From NCBI RefSeq assembly GCF_900167255.1, contig NZ_FUYB01000029.1, positions 1-35,964 of the forward strand: a stretch of 35,964 nucleotides of DNA, in the 5' to 3' direction. The stretch is from Thiothrix eikelboomii. GTDB taxonomy: Bacteria; Pseudomonadota; Gammaproteobacteria; Thiotrichales; Thiotrichaceae. The notes beneath the pieces were generated by a model. The model did not search any database and was not told the origin of the DNA. It worked only from the letters and a program-made list of their open reading frames with translations. The position numbers and the translations under genes are program-made. How positions within the stretch are numbered: the stretch's first letter is position 1; each line of letters opens with the position of its first letter. Positions 1 to 7,113 of the stretch are shown in pieces.

Positions 1-238
1 GCACCACGGTCGTCGGGCTGATCTTCAACACCCGACCCGTATCACGTACCCCTGAGCCATTCATCGCCATGTCAATGATCCGCTCCGCTACACCAGGGCG
101 ATTCGCTTCATAACGGTAGTTCAACTGAAAACAGTGATGACACCCTCGGCAGCGATAACGCGCCTCTCCACTGGCGGCCTTACCATGTCGATACACCGCA
201 CTGGAACACTTCGGACATAACACTTCTATCGTTGCCAT
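1..238 (-). CDS. insA: IS1 InsA-type zinc-finger protein, partial
   Basis: The frame starts with ATG at 238 and is still open at base 1, giving 79 codons. It begins MATIEVLCPKCSSAVYRHGK and has a four-cysteine zinc finger (CPKC, then CRGC), followed by an aromatic segment and IIDMAMNGSGVRDTGRVL, which closely matches the helix-turn-helix of IS1 InsA. In the IS1 family InsA binds the terminal repeats, and a -1 ribosomal frameshift into insB makes the transposase. insB lies outside the window, so whether the copy is active cannot be judged. Confidence 0.85.
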   Translation of the reverse strand, partial: MATIEVLCPKCSSAVYRHGKAASGEARYRCRGCHHCFQLNYRYEANRPGVAERIIDMAMNGSGVRDTGRVLKISPTTVV

Positions 239-305
239 GATTCACTACTCTACGCCAATCAACTGCAGTAGTTTAAACTCTATTCAACCTCTTGAATACA
301 TGACC
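1..305 (-). mobile_element. IS1-family insertion sequence, left end only
   Basis: The element runs off the window. Its outer end is placed near 305 because the minus strand there begins GGTCATGTATTCAAGAGG, which resembles the GGTGATG start of the IS1 terminal inverted repeat. From that point it is 67 bases to the insA start, close to the spacing in IS1 itself. The reading frame of the neighbouring ankyrin gene crosses this boundary and ends about 30 bases inside the element. The exact end cannot be proved without the other terminus and the target duplication. Confidence 0.7.
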
Positions 306-791
306 CGTTTTTGTTTCCCTTGAATTTAAAGCTTGCTCCATAACGGTTGACTGCTGCCCTTTTAAATCGGCACCGGCAGCAATTAATTGTTGCAAGCGTT
401 CAGTTGCCCCCCGTCCTGCCGCAGCTAACATTTCTTGGGTTAAGCTCTTAGTACTCACCGTTAGATCATTTTGATTAAAGTTGCCCTGTGGATTCATGCA
501 TTTCATTAATAGATTAGCCCGCGCCTTGGTTTCATTCTCAGTTTCTTTCGGACGGACAGTTCGACACCAGTGATGTTGGCCTGCGCCATTTTCATTCCAA
601 CGCGCATCCGCAAAGCCACAATTGAGAATTTGCTGAGAGCGAAATTGATAAACGGCTTTGGCTGCATAATCTTTGCAGGGATCATAATTTTCATAAATAT
701 CGGCTTGAGCATAGCTACTCAAAATTAAAAAGCTACTGACTACGAGGGTAGCGCGGCTAGGCTTCAAGCGGTTAATCACTAAACTAAACAT
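273..791 (-). CDS. Exported ankyrin-repeat protein, 3' end replaced by IS1
   Basis: The start is set at ATG 791, because AAGGAG lies seven bases upstream; a TTG fifteen bases earlier would place that site inside the gene. The 172-residue product has a signal peptide ending at SYAQA, a mature part with about five cysteines, and one recognisable ankyrin unit near the C terminus (EMLAAAGRGATERLQQLI, then AAGADL). Ankyrin units normally occur in series, so a protein ending just after one looks shortened. The last ten or so residues (GHVFKRLNRV) are encoded by the terminal sequence of the IS1 element. Original length and function are unknown; such exported proteins usually mediate protein contacts. 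Confidence 0.7.
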   Translation of the reverse strand: MFSLVINRLKPSRATLVVSSFLILSSYAQADIYENYDPCKDYAAKAVYQFRSQQILNCGFADARWNENGAGQHHWCRTVRPKETENETKARANLLMKCMNPQGNFNQNDLTVSTKSLTQEMLAAAGRGATERLQQLIAAGADLKGQQSTVMEQALNSRETKTGHVFKRLNRV

Positions 792-876
792 AAACGACTC
801 CTTCAAGTATTGAGTTAAGGTGAGCTGCTCAGCAGCGTCTTCATCACTACAGACGAAGCTGTTTTGAAATCTTTAC

Positions 877-885
877 GGGGGGGGG
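877..885. repeat. Tract of nine G followed by an A/T-only stretch
   Basis: Nine consecutive G residues are followed at once by about 30 bases made almost wholly of A and T. The tract sits in the 259-base gap between the divergent ankyrin gene (start 791) and the phospholipase-D gene (start 1051). No convincing -10/-35 pair was found for either gene in this gap. Homopolymeric G tracts of this length are prone to slippage. Confidence 0.6.
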
Positions 886-1050
886 TAAAAAAATTTTTAA
901 AAATTTAAAAAAATTATTGGATTGCCTAGCCCCTGATTTTAGCTACGGAACAGAGCAGGCTGCACATTCGGCGGCAGTACTCTCTTTGCTGTATCTGTCA
1001 CGGTTTGTGCTAAGGTAGTTAGTCTGACTTATCTTTTAAGAACTTTATGT

Positions 1051-2595
1051 ATGTTATTAAAGCCGTGGTTTTTTTTAGCGATCTTATTCGGCAGTTGCTT
1101 AGGTCTAACGGCGTGTGCAGGTTTACCACCTAATCATGATCGGGTTGCTTCGGTAGCTTGGAGTCAGCCTGAAAAAACTCGTTTAGGCCAGTTGGTGGCG
1201 GTCCATGCGCGTCAACATCCTAGGCAATCCGGTTTTAGCTTAGTGGGCAGTGGCAAAGCGGCTTTTAATGATCGGATTGCGATGGTTGAATTAGCGGAAA
1301 AAACCTTGGATCTGCAGTATTACATTTGGGAGGAGGATAGCACCGGCTTACTACTTGCAGAGCATTTGCTAAAAGTAGCTGATCGTGGCGTGCGAGTCCG
1401 CATTTTATTGGATGATAATAATATGGCGAAGCGTGATCAGAGTATTGCGCGCTTGGATGCGCATCCTAATCTTGAAATCCGCATGGCCAATCCGTTTGCA
1501 AATCGGCGAAATCATTTATTGAGCTTTATCACCGATTTTAGGCGCGTGAATCATCGTATGCACAATAAGTCGATGATCGTCGATGGTGCGCTGGGGATAG
1601 TCGGTGGCCGCAATATTGGTGATGACTATTTTGAAGTCGATGAGCAAGCTAATTTCCGTGATATGGATTTATTAGCCGCAGGCCCGATTGTGCAAGAGCT
1701 AAATCGTAGCTTTGATTATTTATGGAATGGTACTTGGTCTTATCCGATCAGTCGCCTCGTCAAGTCGCCCGTGACTCAGGCTGATTTAGTTCAAGCACGT
1801 TTAAGAATCAAGACTTATCTAGCGCAACATCCGTATCCACATCCTTTGAATAAAGAGGTCAGACAATTGGTTCGACGGATCAATCAAGTACTGACTCAGT
1901 TAGTATGGGCTAAAGGTCGGGTCATTGATAATGATCCGGTCAGCCTTGTCAAGCAAGGGCGTGGTGAAATCAGTCATGCGCTAACAAACAAGTTGCCAAG
2001 TCTAAAGCAAGAATTATTAATTGAATCTGCTTATTTTGTAGGGACTAAAGCAGGGATTGAGGAGGCACGCAAACTAATTCGTCAAGGTGTCCGTATTCGC
2101 GTGCTCACCAATTCTTTAGCGTCCAATGATGTGTTAGCCGCTCATGCAGGCTATACCCGCTGGCGCGATGATTTATTAAAGGCAGGGGTAGAGATTTATG
2201 AACTGCGTCCTGATTCGAAAGGCGCATTATTAAATCAATTGCTTAATCAGGGGGATTCAACGGCGTCCTTACACACCAAAGCATTTGCGTTTGATAAAAA
2301 AGCGGTGTTCATTGGTAGCTTTAATTTAGATCCGCGCTCAGAAAATATTAATACAGAAATAGGTATTTATGTGGAAAGCCCTGAGTTAGCACGACGCTTA
2401 ATCGCCTTCATGGATGAAGGTGTCCAACCTAAGGTCGCTTGGAAGCTGGTGCTGAATGACCAACAACAATTGCGTTGGTTAGAGACGGATCAGCACGGTC
2501 TGCTCCATGAACATGATCGAGAACCCATGACGAGTTTTTGGCAACGCTTATTCTCAGGCCTGATCAGTGTATTGCCGATTGAGTCACAATTATAA
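1051..2595 (+). CDS. Phospholipase D/cardiolipin synthase-family lipoprotein
   Basis: A 514-residue protein with a lipoprotein signal (LTAC, lipid-accepting Cys22) and two HKD motifs. The first is H171-N-K173 with D178 and the following GGRN; the second is H408-T-K410 with D415 and GSFNLDPRS. Two such motifs form the active site of phospholipase-D enzymes, which act through a phosphohistidine. The length and the YYIWEEDSTG segment after the N terminus resemble the ClsC/YmdC branch, which makes cardiolipin or exchanges phospholipid head groups. An outer-membrane lipoprotein location is expected, since the residue after Cys22 is Ala rather than Asp. The ribosome-binding site is weak. It appears to be monocistronic. 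The exact substrate cannot be told from sequence. Confidence 0.85.
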   Translation: MLLKPWFFLAILFGSCLGLTACAGLPPNHDRVASVAWSQPEKTRLGQLVAVHARQHPRQSGFSLVGSGKAAFNDRIAMVELAEKTLDLQYYIWEEDSTGLLLAEHLLKVADRGVRVRILLDDNNMAKRDQSIARLDAHPNLEIRMANPFANRRNHLLSFITDFRRVNHRMHNKSMIVDGALGIVGGRNIGDDYFEVDEQANFRDMDLLAAGPIVQELNRSFDYLWNGTWSYPISRLVKSPVTQADLVQARLRIKTYLAQHPYPHPLNKEVRQLVRRINQVLTQLVWAKGRVIDNDPVSLVKQGRGEISHALTNKLPSLKQELLIESAYFVGTKAGIEEARKLIRQGVRIRVLTNSLASNDVLAAHAGYTRWRDDLLKAGVEIYELRPDSKGALLNQLLNQGDSTASLHTKAFAFDKKAVFIGSFNLDPRSENINTEIGIYVESPELARRLIAFMDEGVQPKVAWKLVLNDQQQLRWLETDQHGLLHEHDREPMTSFWQRLFSGLISVLPIESQL

Positions 2596-2690
2596 AGGTC
2601 TAGTAGGTTGTTTAAACCCTGTTGTTGACGGCTGTTTGGCAGATATTTTGCAGGTGCTTTGCTGCAAGCAAGAATCTTTTTGCTGCGCTT

Positions 2691-2720
2691 TTGTCTATCT
2701 CTTGTTGTATATAGTAGAAT
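2691..2720 (+). promoter_or_regulatory. Possible sigma-70 promoter for icd
   Basis: TTGTCT at 2691 and TAGAAT at 2715 are separated by 18 bases, about 75 bases before the icd start. Other pairings are possible in this T-rich stretch, so this is only a candidate. Confidence 0.3.
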
Positions 2721-2796
2721 AGATCTGAGGAGATTTTTTATACCAAGCTGTCGCGCCAGTTTGCGTTTATTTTACGAGCTATCACCAAGGAAAATC

Positions 2797-5025
2797 ATGA
2801 CTACCAACAATCCAAAGATCATCTATACCCTGACTGATGAGGCTCCGCTATTAGCGACCTACTCATTCTTACCCATTATTCAGGCATTCGCGAAACCTGC
2901 AGGGATTGACGTTGTTACTAGCGATATTTCAGTCGCAGCACGGATTTTGGCGGAATTTCCCGATTTCTTGACTGAGGCGCAGCGCGTCCCAAACAACTTA
3001 GCCGAACTCGGTGCTCTGACGCAAAGTCCTGAAACGAATATTATTAAATTGCCGAATATTAGTGCGTCCTTGCCGCAACTGAATGCCGCGATCAAAGAAT
3101 TACGCGCTAAAGGCTATAGTGTTCCAGAATACCCTGAGAATCCACAAACGGATGAGGAAAAAGCTATCCTCAAACGCTATGGCAAAGTGTTAGGTAGTGC
3201 GGTGAATCCGGTTTTGCGTGAAGGTAACTCCGATCGGCGTGCACCAGCAGCCGTCAAGCGCTATGCCCGCAATAACCCCCATAAAATGGGTAAATGGAGT
3301 CATGCCTCCCGGACTCACGTCTCGCACATGGAGCATAGTGATTTTTATCATGGTGAAAAATCCATGACGATGGATCGTGAGTGTGATGTGACAATGGATT
3401 TGGTGACCAAAGATGGGCGTGTGCTTGTTTTGAAAGAAAAAACGCATATTCTCGAAGGTGAAATTATCGACAGTATGTATATGAGTAAGCGTGCGTTGTG
3501 CGATTTCTACGAAACCGAACTGCAAGACGCCAAAGAAACCGACATGTTGTTCTCCTTGCATGTGAAGGCGACTATGATGAAAGTCTCGCATCCGATTGTT
3601 TTCGGGCATGCGGTGAAAGTGTTCTATAAAGATTTATTTGCAAAATACGGTGATTTATTTAAAGAAATCGGCGTAAAACCCAATAATGGCATGAGCAGTG
3701 TACATGACAAAATCAAAACCCTGCCACAAGAAAAGCAAGCTGAAATTCTCGCTTGTATTAAAGCTTGTGAAGCCGAGCGCCCGCGTTTAGCAATGGTCGA
3801 TTCGGATAAAGGGATCACCAATTTACATGCACCGAATGATGTGATTGTGGATGCTTCAATGCCTGCCATGATCCGTGATGGCGGTAAAATGTGGGGCCCC
3901 GATGGCAAGCTGCATGATACTAAAGCCGTACAGCCAGAAAGTACCTTTGCTCGTATTTATCAAGAAGTCATTAATTTTTGCAAAACCAATGGTTCTTTTG
4001 ATCCTCGGGTGATGGGTACCGTGCCCAATGTCGGTTTAATGGCACAGCAAGCTGAAGAATACGGCTCACATGATAAAACCTTTGAAATCGCTGAAGCTGG
4101 TGAAGCACGCATCGTGGATGATCAAGGTAAGGTCTTGATGGTGCAAACGGTGGAAGAGGGTGATATTTGGCGGATGTGTCAAGCCAAAGACGCAGCGGTT
4201 CGGGACTGGGTGAAATTAGCCGTCACCCGCGCTCGTTTATCGAATACACCAGCGGTATTTTGGTTAGACCCTTATCGTCCGCATGAAAATGAGATCATCA
4301 AAAAGGTCAATCGTTATTTGGAAGATTATGATTTAACTGGAGTAGAAATTCATATTATGTCGCAATTGCGGGCGATGCGTTTTACTTTAGAGCGCGCCTT
4401 CCGTGGTTTTGACACTATTTCGGTCACAGGCAATATTCTACGTGATTACCTGACTGATTTATTCCCGATTTTAGAATTAGGCACGAGCGCAAAAATGCTC
4501 TCTATTGTGCCGCTAATGGCCGGTGGTGGCTTATTTGAAACCGGCGCGGGCGGTTCTGCACCTAAGCATGTCCAACAATTGGTGGCAGAAAACTATCTGC
4601 GGTGGGATTCTTTAGGTGAGTTTCTAGCATTGACGGTTTCCATTGAGGATGTGGCTCAAAAGACGGGCAATAAAAAGGCGCAAGTCTTAGCAGACACCTT
4701 AGATGCAGCCACTGAAAAGCTATTGGATAACAATAAATCGCCTTCTCGTAAAGTCGGTGAGATTGATAATCGAGGGAGTCATTTTTATCTAGCGATGTAT
4801 TGGGCGCAAGCTTTGGCAGCGCAAACTGAAGATGCTGAATTAGCTGAAAAATTTGCACCTTTAGCCAAAACTCTCACTGACAATGAGTCAACCATTGTGG
4901 CTGAGTTGAATGCAGTACAGGGTAAACCGGTTGACTTAGGTGGGTATTATTTTGTTGATCCGGCTAAAACCAGTGCAGTGATGCGCCCGAGTGAGACTTT
5001 GAATCAGGCAATAGCTAGTCTCTAA
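2797..5025 (+). CDS. icd: Isocitrate dehydrogenase (NADP), monomeric type
   Basis: Oxidises isocitrate to 2-oxoglutarate and CO2 with NADP in the citric acid cycle. The start is ATG 2797, preceded by AAGGAAA, giving 742 residues; the monomeric family is about 740, as in Azotobacter. A longer frame beginning at 2659 has no ribosome-binding site. Residues known to bind isocitrate and metal in the Azotobacter enzyme are present with a constant offset of two: S134 and N137 (GSAVN), K257 (LHVKATMMK) and D352 (VDASMP). The SDRRAP and [11 protein letters not shown] segments are family hallmarks. This class is unrelated in size to the dimeric enzyme of E. coli. It is followed by its own terminator, so it is probably transcribed alone. 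Confidence 0.97.
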   Translation: MTTNNPKIIYTLTDEAPLLATYSFLPIIQAFAKPAGIDVVTSDISVAARILAEFPDFLTEAQRVPNNLAELGALTQSPETNIIKLPNISASLPQLNAAIKELRAKGYSVPEYPENPQTDEEKAILKRYGKVLGSAVNPVLREGNSDRRAPAAVKRYARNNPHKMGKWSHASRTHVSHMEHSDFYHGEKSMTMDRECDVTMDLVTKDGRVLVLKEKTHILEGEIIDSMYMSKRALCDFYETELQDAKETDMLFSLHVKATMMKVSHPIVFGHAVKVFYKDLFAKYGDLFKEIGVKPNNGMSSVHDKIKTLPQEKQAEILACIKACEAERPRLAMVDSDKGITNLHAPNDVIVDASMPAMIRDGGKMWGPDGKLHDTKAVQPESTFARIYQEVINFCKTNGSFDPRVMGTVPNVGLMAQQAEEYGSHDKTFEIAEAGEARIVDDQGKVLMVQTVEEGDIWRMCQAKDAAVRDWVKLAVTRARLSNTPAVFWLDPYRPHENEIIKKVNRYLEDYDLTGVEIHIMSQLRAMRFTLERAFRGFDTISVTGNILRDYLTDLFPILELGTSAKMLSIVPLMAGGGLFETGAGGSAPKHVQQLVAENYLRWDSLGEFLALTVSIEDVAQKTGNKKAQVLADTLDAATEKLLDNNKSPSRKVGEIDNRGSHFYLAMYWAQALAAQTEDAELAEKFAPLAKTLTDNESTIVAELNAVQGKPVDLGGYYFVDPAKTSAVMRPSETLNQAIASL

Positions 5026-5070
5026 GCGAAAACTCTTGATCTATGGATGGATATATTGATCGCTGATGCA

Positions 5071-5111
5071 GCTCCCCGTCTTTAGGACGGGGGCTAGCGG
5101 GGTCGTTTTTT
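5071..5111 (+). terminator. Rho-independent terminator after icd
   Basis: The stem is CCCCGTC (5074-5080) against GACGGGG (5086-5092) with a five-base loop, and flanking AGC/GCT can extend it past a bulge. A run of six T follows at 5106-5111 after a short G/C spacer, so the T run is somewhat distant from the stem. Confidence 0.6.
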
Positions 5112-5190
5112 GGCGTGTAGGTATTTGATTCAGCCTTATTTGCGGCGCCTTCATCTCATAGCGACAACGATGACAAGTGATGGGTTTGTG

Positions 5191-5724
5191 ATGCCTCAAT
5201 CTCTATTAAGCTATTCGGACGAGTATTGGTTGTGTTATGCCTTGCAACTCGCCGAGCATGCTTATCAACAAGGCGAAGTCCCTGTTGGGGCAGTGCTCGT
5301 CCGTGACCAGCAAGTTTTGGGTGAAGGTTGGAATCAATCCATTAGCCAGCATGACCCCACAGCTCATGCAGAAATCATTGCTTTGCGTGCGGCGGGTTTA
5401 GCTGCGGGCAATTATCGCCTACCTAATACGACTTTATATGTGACGCTCGAGCCTTGCGTGATGTGTGCGGGGGCTTTGTTGCATGCGCGGGTGGAGCGCG
5501 TGGTGTTTGGCGCTTATGATCCAAAAACTGGGGCAGCGGGTAGTCGGTTTGATGTTTTATTAGATCAACGTCATAACCATCAGATAGAGCTGGTGGGAGG
5601 GGTTTTGCAGCAAGACTGTGTGACTCAGCTCCAAGCTTTTTTTAAAGAGCGCCGTTTAGCCCAAAAACAAGCTAAGTTGCATCTAAGGGATGAGGCTAGT
5701 TTACCCAACAGCTTTGAAACTTAG
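5191..5724 (+). CDS. tadA: tRNA-specific adenosine deaminase
   Basis: Deaminates A34 to inosine in the tRNA-Arg(ACG) anticodon. The zinc site is complete: H59-A-E61 in HDPTAHAEI, and C89/C92 in TLEPCVMCAG. E61 is the proton shuttle. The start at ATG 5191 (177 residues) is chosen because the following YSDEYWLCYALQLA lines up with the N terminus of E. coli TadA. ATG 5170 is an alternative, and neither has a strong ribosome-binding site. The segment GNYRLPNTTLYVTLEPC and the KTGAAGS motif are typical of TadA and separate it from cytosine deaminases. The C-terminal tail is charged and variable, as usual in the family. Confidence 0.95.
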   Translation: MPQSLLSYSDEYWLCYALQLAEHAYQQGEVPVGAVLVRDQQVLGEGWNQSISQHDPTAHAEIIALRAAGLAAGNYRLPNTTLYVTLEPCVMCAGALLHARVERVVFGAYDPKTGAAGSRFDVLLDQRHNHQIELVGGVLQQDCVTQLQAFFKERRLAQKQAKLHLRDEASLPNSFET

Positions 5725-5809
5725 CCGTTACTCAGTGAGCCACTCAATGAATTAATCGCGCTTATGTTAGCCTGCTGATAGTTCTTTAATGAATGGCGGG
5801 CTGGGCTGT

Positions 5810-6208
5810 ATGATTAAAACCTTTCTGGTGCATGCCGTGAAGGCAACCCAAACTTCTCCGGGTAAAGGGGTCATGGTTTGGTTAGTCACGGATGAAAATC
5901 GAATTCCACGCAAAGTGATGGGCTTAACCGAGCTTGACCCACAAGGCTTGGTCACGGCGGTTAAGCCCGTCTATTCACGCGAAGCTCCTTTAGTGACCGC
6001 CTTAAGTCGTTTAGTGCGGGGGGATTTAGTCACAGTTGATTTTCGCCCCTTTAACTTAGCCAATCATTATGAAGAGCGTCTAGTCTATGCACCGGTTGTT
6101 CGCCATCAGCCATTCATCATCATTCCACGGTTAAGTAAATTAATCGCCCTTACAACCCTAGCCTGTGCATTAGCAATTGCTTTGGGGGTCACATACTATT
6201 ATCTTTGA
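5810..6208 (+). CDS. Small protein with C-terminal membrane anchor, unknown
   Basis: No family was recognised. The start is taken at ATG 5810 (MIKTFLVHAVKATQ, 132 residues); ATG 5789 would add seven residues and has no better ribosome-binding site. The soluble part alternates short hydrophobic strands with charged turns, suggesting a small beta-rich fold (for example GVMVWLVTDE and GLVTAVKPVYS). The last 25 residues form one transmembrane helix ending in YYYL, so the protein is probably tail-anchored in the inner membrane with the domain in the cytoplasm. It lies between tadA and the Nudix gene on the same strand; the next start is 32 bases after its stop. Cotranscription is likely but the role is unknown. 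Confidence 0.7.
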   Translation: MIKTFLVHAVKATQTSPGKGVMVWLVTDENRIPRKVMGLTELDPQGLVTAVKPVYSREAPLVTALSRLVRGDLVTVDFRPFNLANHYEERLVYAPVVRHQPFIIIPRLSKLIALTTLACALAIALGVTYYYL

Positions 6209-6239
6209 ACAGATAATTCCTTTAATAAGTTCACAGTAC

Positions 6240-7097
6240 ATGGCTTATCTCGATTGCATCCGCTTGTGCAATAATGCGAATTTGGCTGATTATCTAGCTT
6301 GGCGTATTGATGGCGCTATTTATGGTTGGATACGCCCTGATTTTGCTCGGCATTTGTTGGCTTACCCTGAGGTGTTTCAACACGCTCAGCAGGCTATTCA
6401 ATTTCAAGAGCATTTGCGCAGCAAACAAGCGCGTACTCTTGCGACTGAGGCCGTCATGCGTGAACTACATCGTGAGGCGGTGATTGATACTTGGGTGGGG
6501 GAGCGTTACCCCGTGAGTTTAGGCTATCAGCAAACCGCTGTATTAGAGTTGGAGCGGGCTGCGGCCTCTTATCTTGGGATTAAAAGCTTCGGTGTGCATG
6601 TGAATGGCTTGGTGCAAAAAGCCGATGCTGTTTATGTTTGGGTGGGTATACGCACACTAGCTAAACCCTTTTGGCCGGGTAAATTGGATCAAATGGTGGC
6701 GGGTGGTCTGCCGGTCGGCCTGAGTTTGCTAGATAATTTGCTGAAAGAGGCGAAGGAAGAGGCGAATATTCCTGCCGAACTCGCCAGACAAGCACAACCA
6801 GTGTCTAGGCTTCACTATCGTCAAACCTTAAGTCGTGGCTTAGAAAACTCCACTTTGTTTATTTATGATCTGTGGCTACCGGAAAGTTTTATTCCCGAAA
6901 ATACCGATGGCGAGGTCGAGCAATTTCAATTAATTTCACTAGCTCAATTAGCAGATTTAACCGCACAAGTTTCTGCATTTAAAGATAACTGTAATTTAGT
7001 TAATCTTGATTTGTTATTGCGGCTAGGGTTTATATCAACCACTGATCCACAGTATGCTGAATTGAAACAAGCTTTATATGCTGAGATCAGTATTTAA
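6240..7097 (+). CDS. DUF4743/Nudix hydrolase (Tnr3-like C-terminal type)
   Basis: A 285-residue protein. The first ~110 residues (MAYLDCIRLCNNANL onward, with YGWIRPDF) match the DUF4743 region that precedes the Nudix domain in fungal Tnr3-like and plant Nudix-20/24 proteins. The Nudix box is recognisable as AGGLPVGLSLLDNLL followed by KEAKEEANIP. The metal-binding KExxEE part is intact, while the acidic residue ahead of it is Asp rather than the usual Glu. Relatives hydrolyse oxidised thiamine diphosphates; that is family knowledge and not shown here. ATG 6240 is preferred over the longer frame from 6177, which would overlap the upstream gene and lacks family similarity in its first residues. 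pepN follows after 16 bases. Confidence 0.85.
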   Translation: MAYLDCIRLCNNANLADYLAWRIDGAIYGWIRPDFARHLLAYPEVFQHAQQAIQFQEHLRSKQARTLATEAVMRELHREAVIDTWVGERYPVSLGYQQTAVLELERAAASYLGIKSFGVHVNGLVQKADAVYVWVGIRTLAKPFWPGKLDQMVAGGLPVGLSLLDNLLKEAKEEANIPAELARQAQPVSRLHYRQTLSRGLENSTLFIYDLWLPESFIPENTDGEVEQFQLISLAQLADLTAQVSAFKDNCNLVNLDLLLRLGFISTTDPQYAELKQALYAEISI

Positions 7098-7113
7098 TTA
7101 TTAGGAAGATAAA

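Noticed and set aside
2659-2796. N-terminal extension of isocitrate dehydrogenase by 46 residues
   Set aside because: No ribosome-binding site at 2659, and the family N terminus begins exactly at ATG 2797, which has AAGGA.
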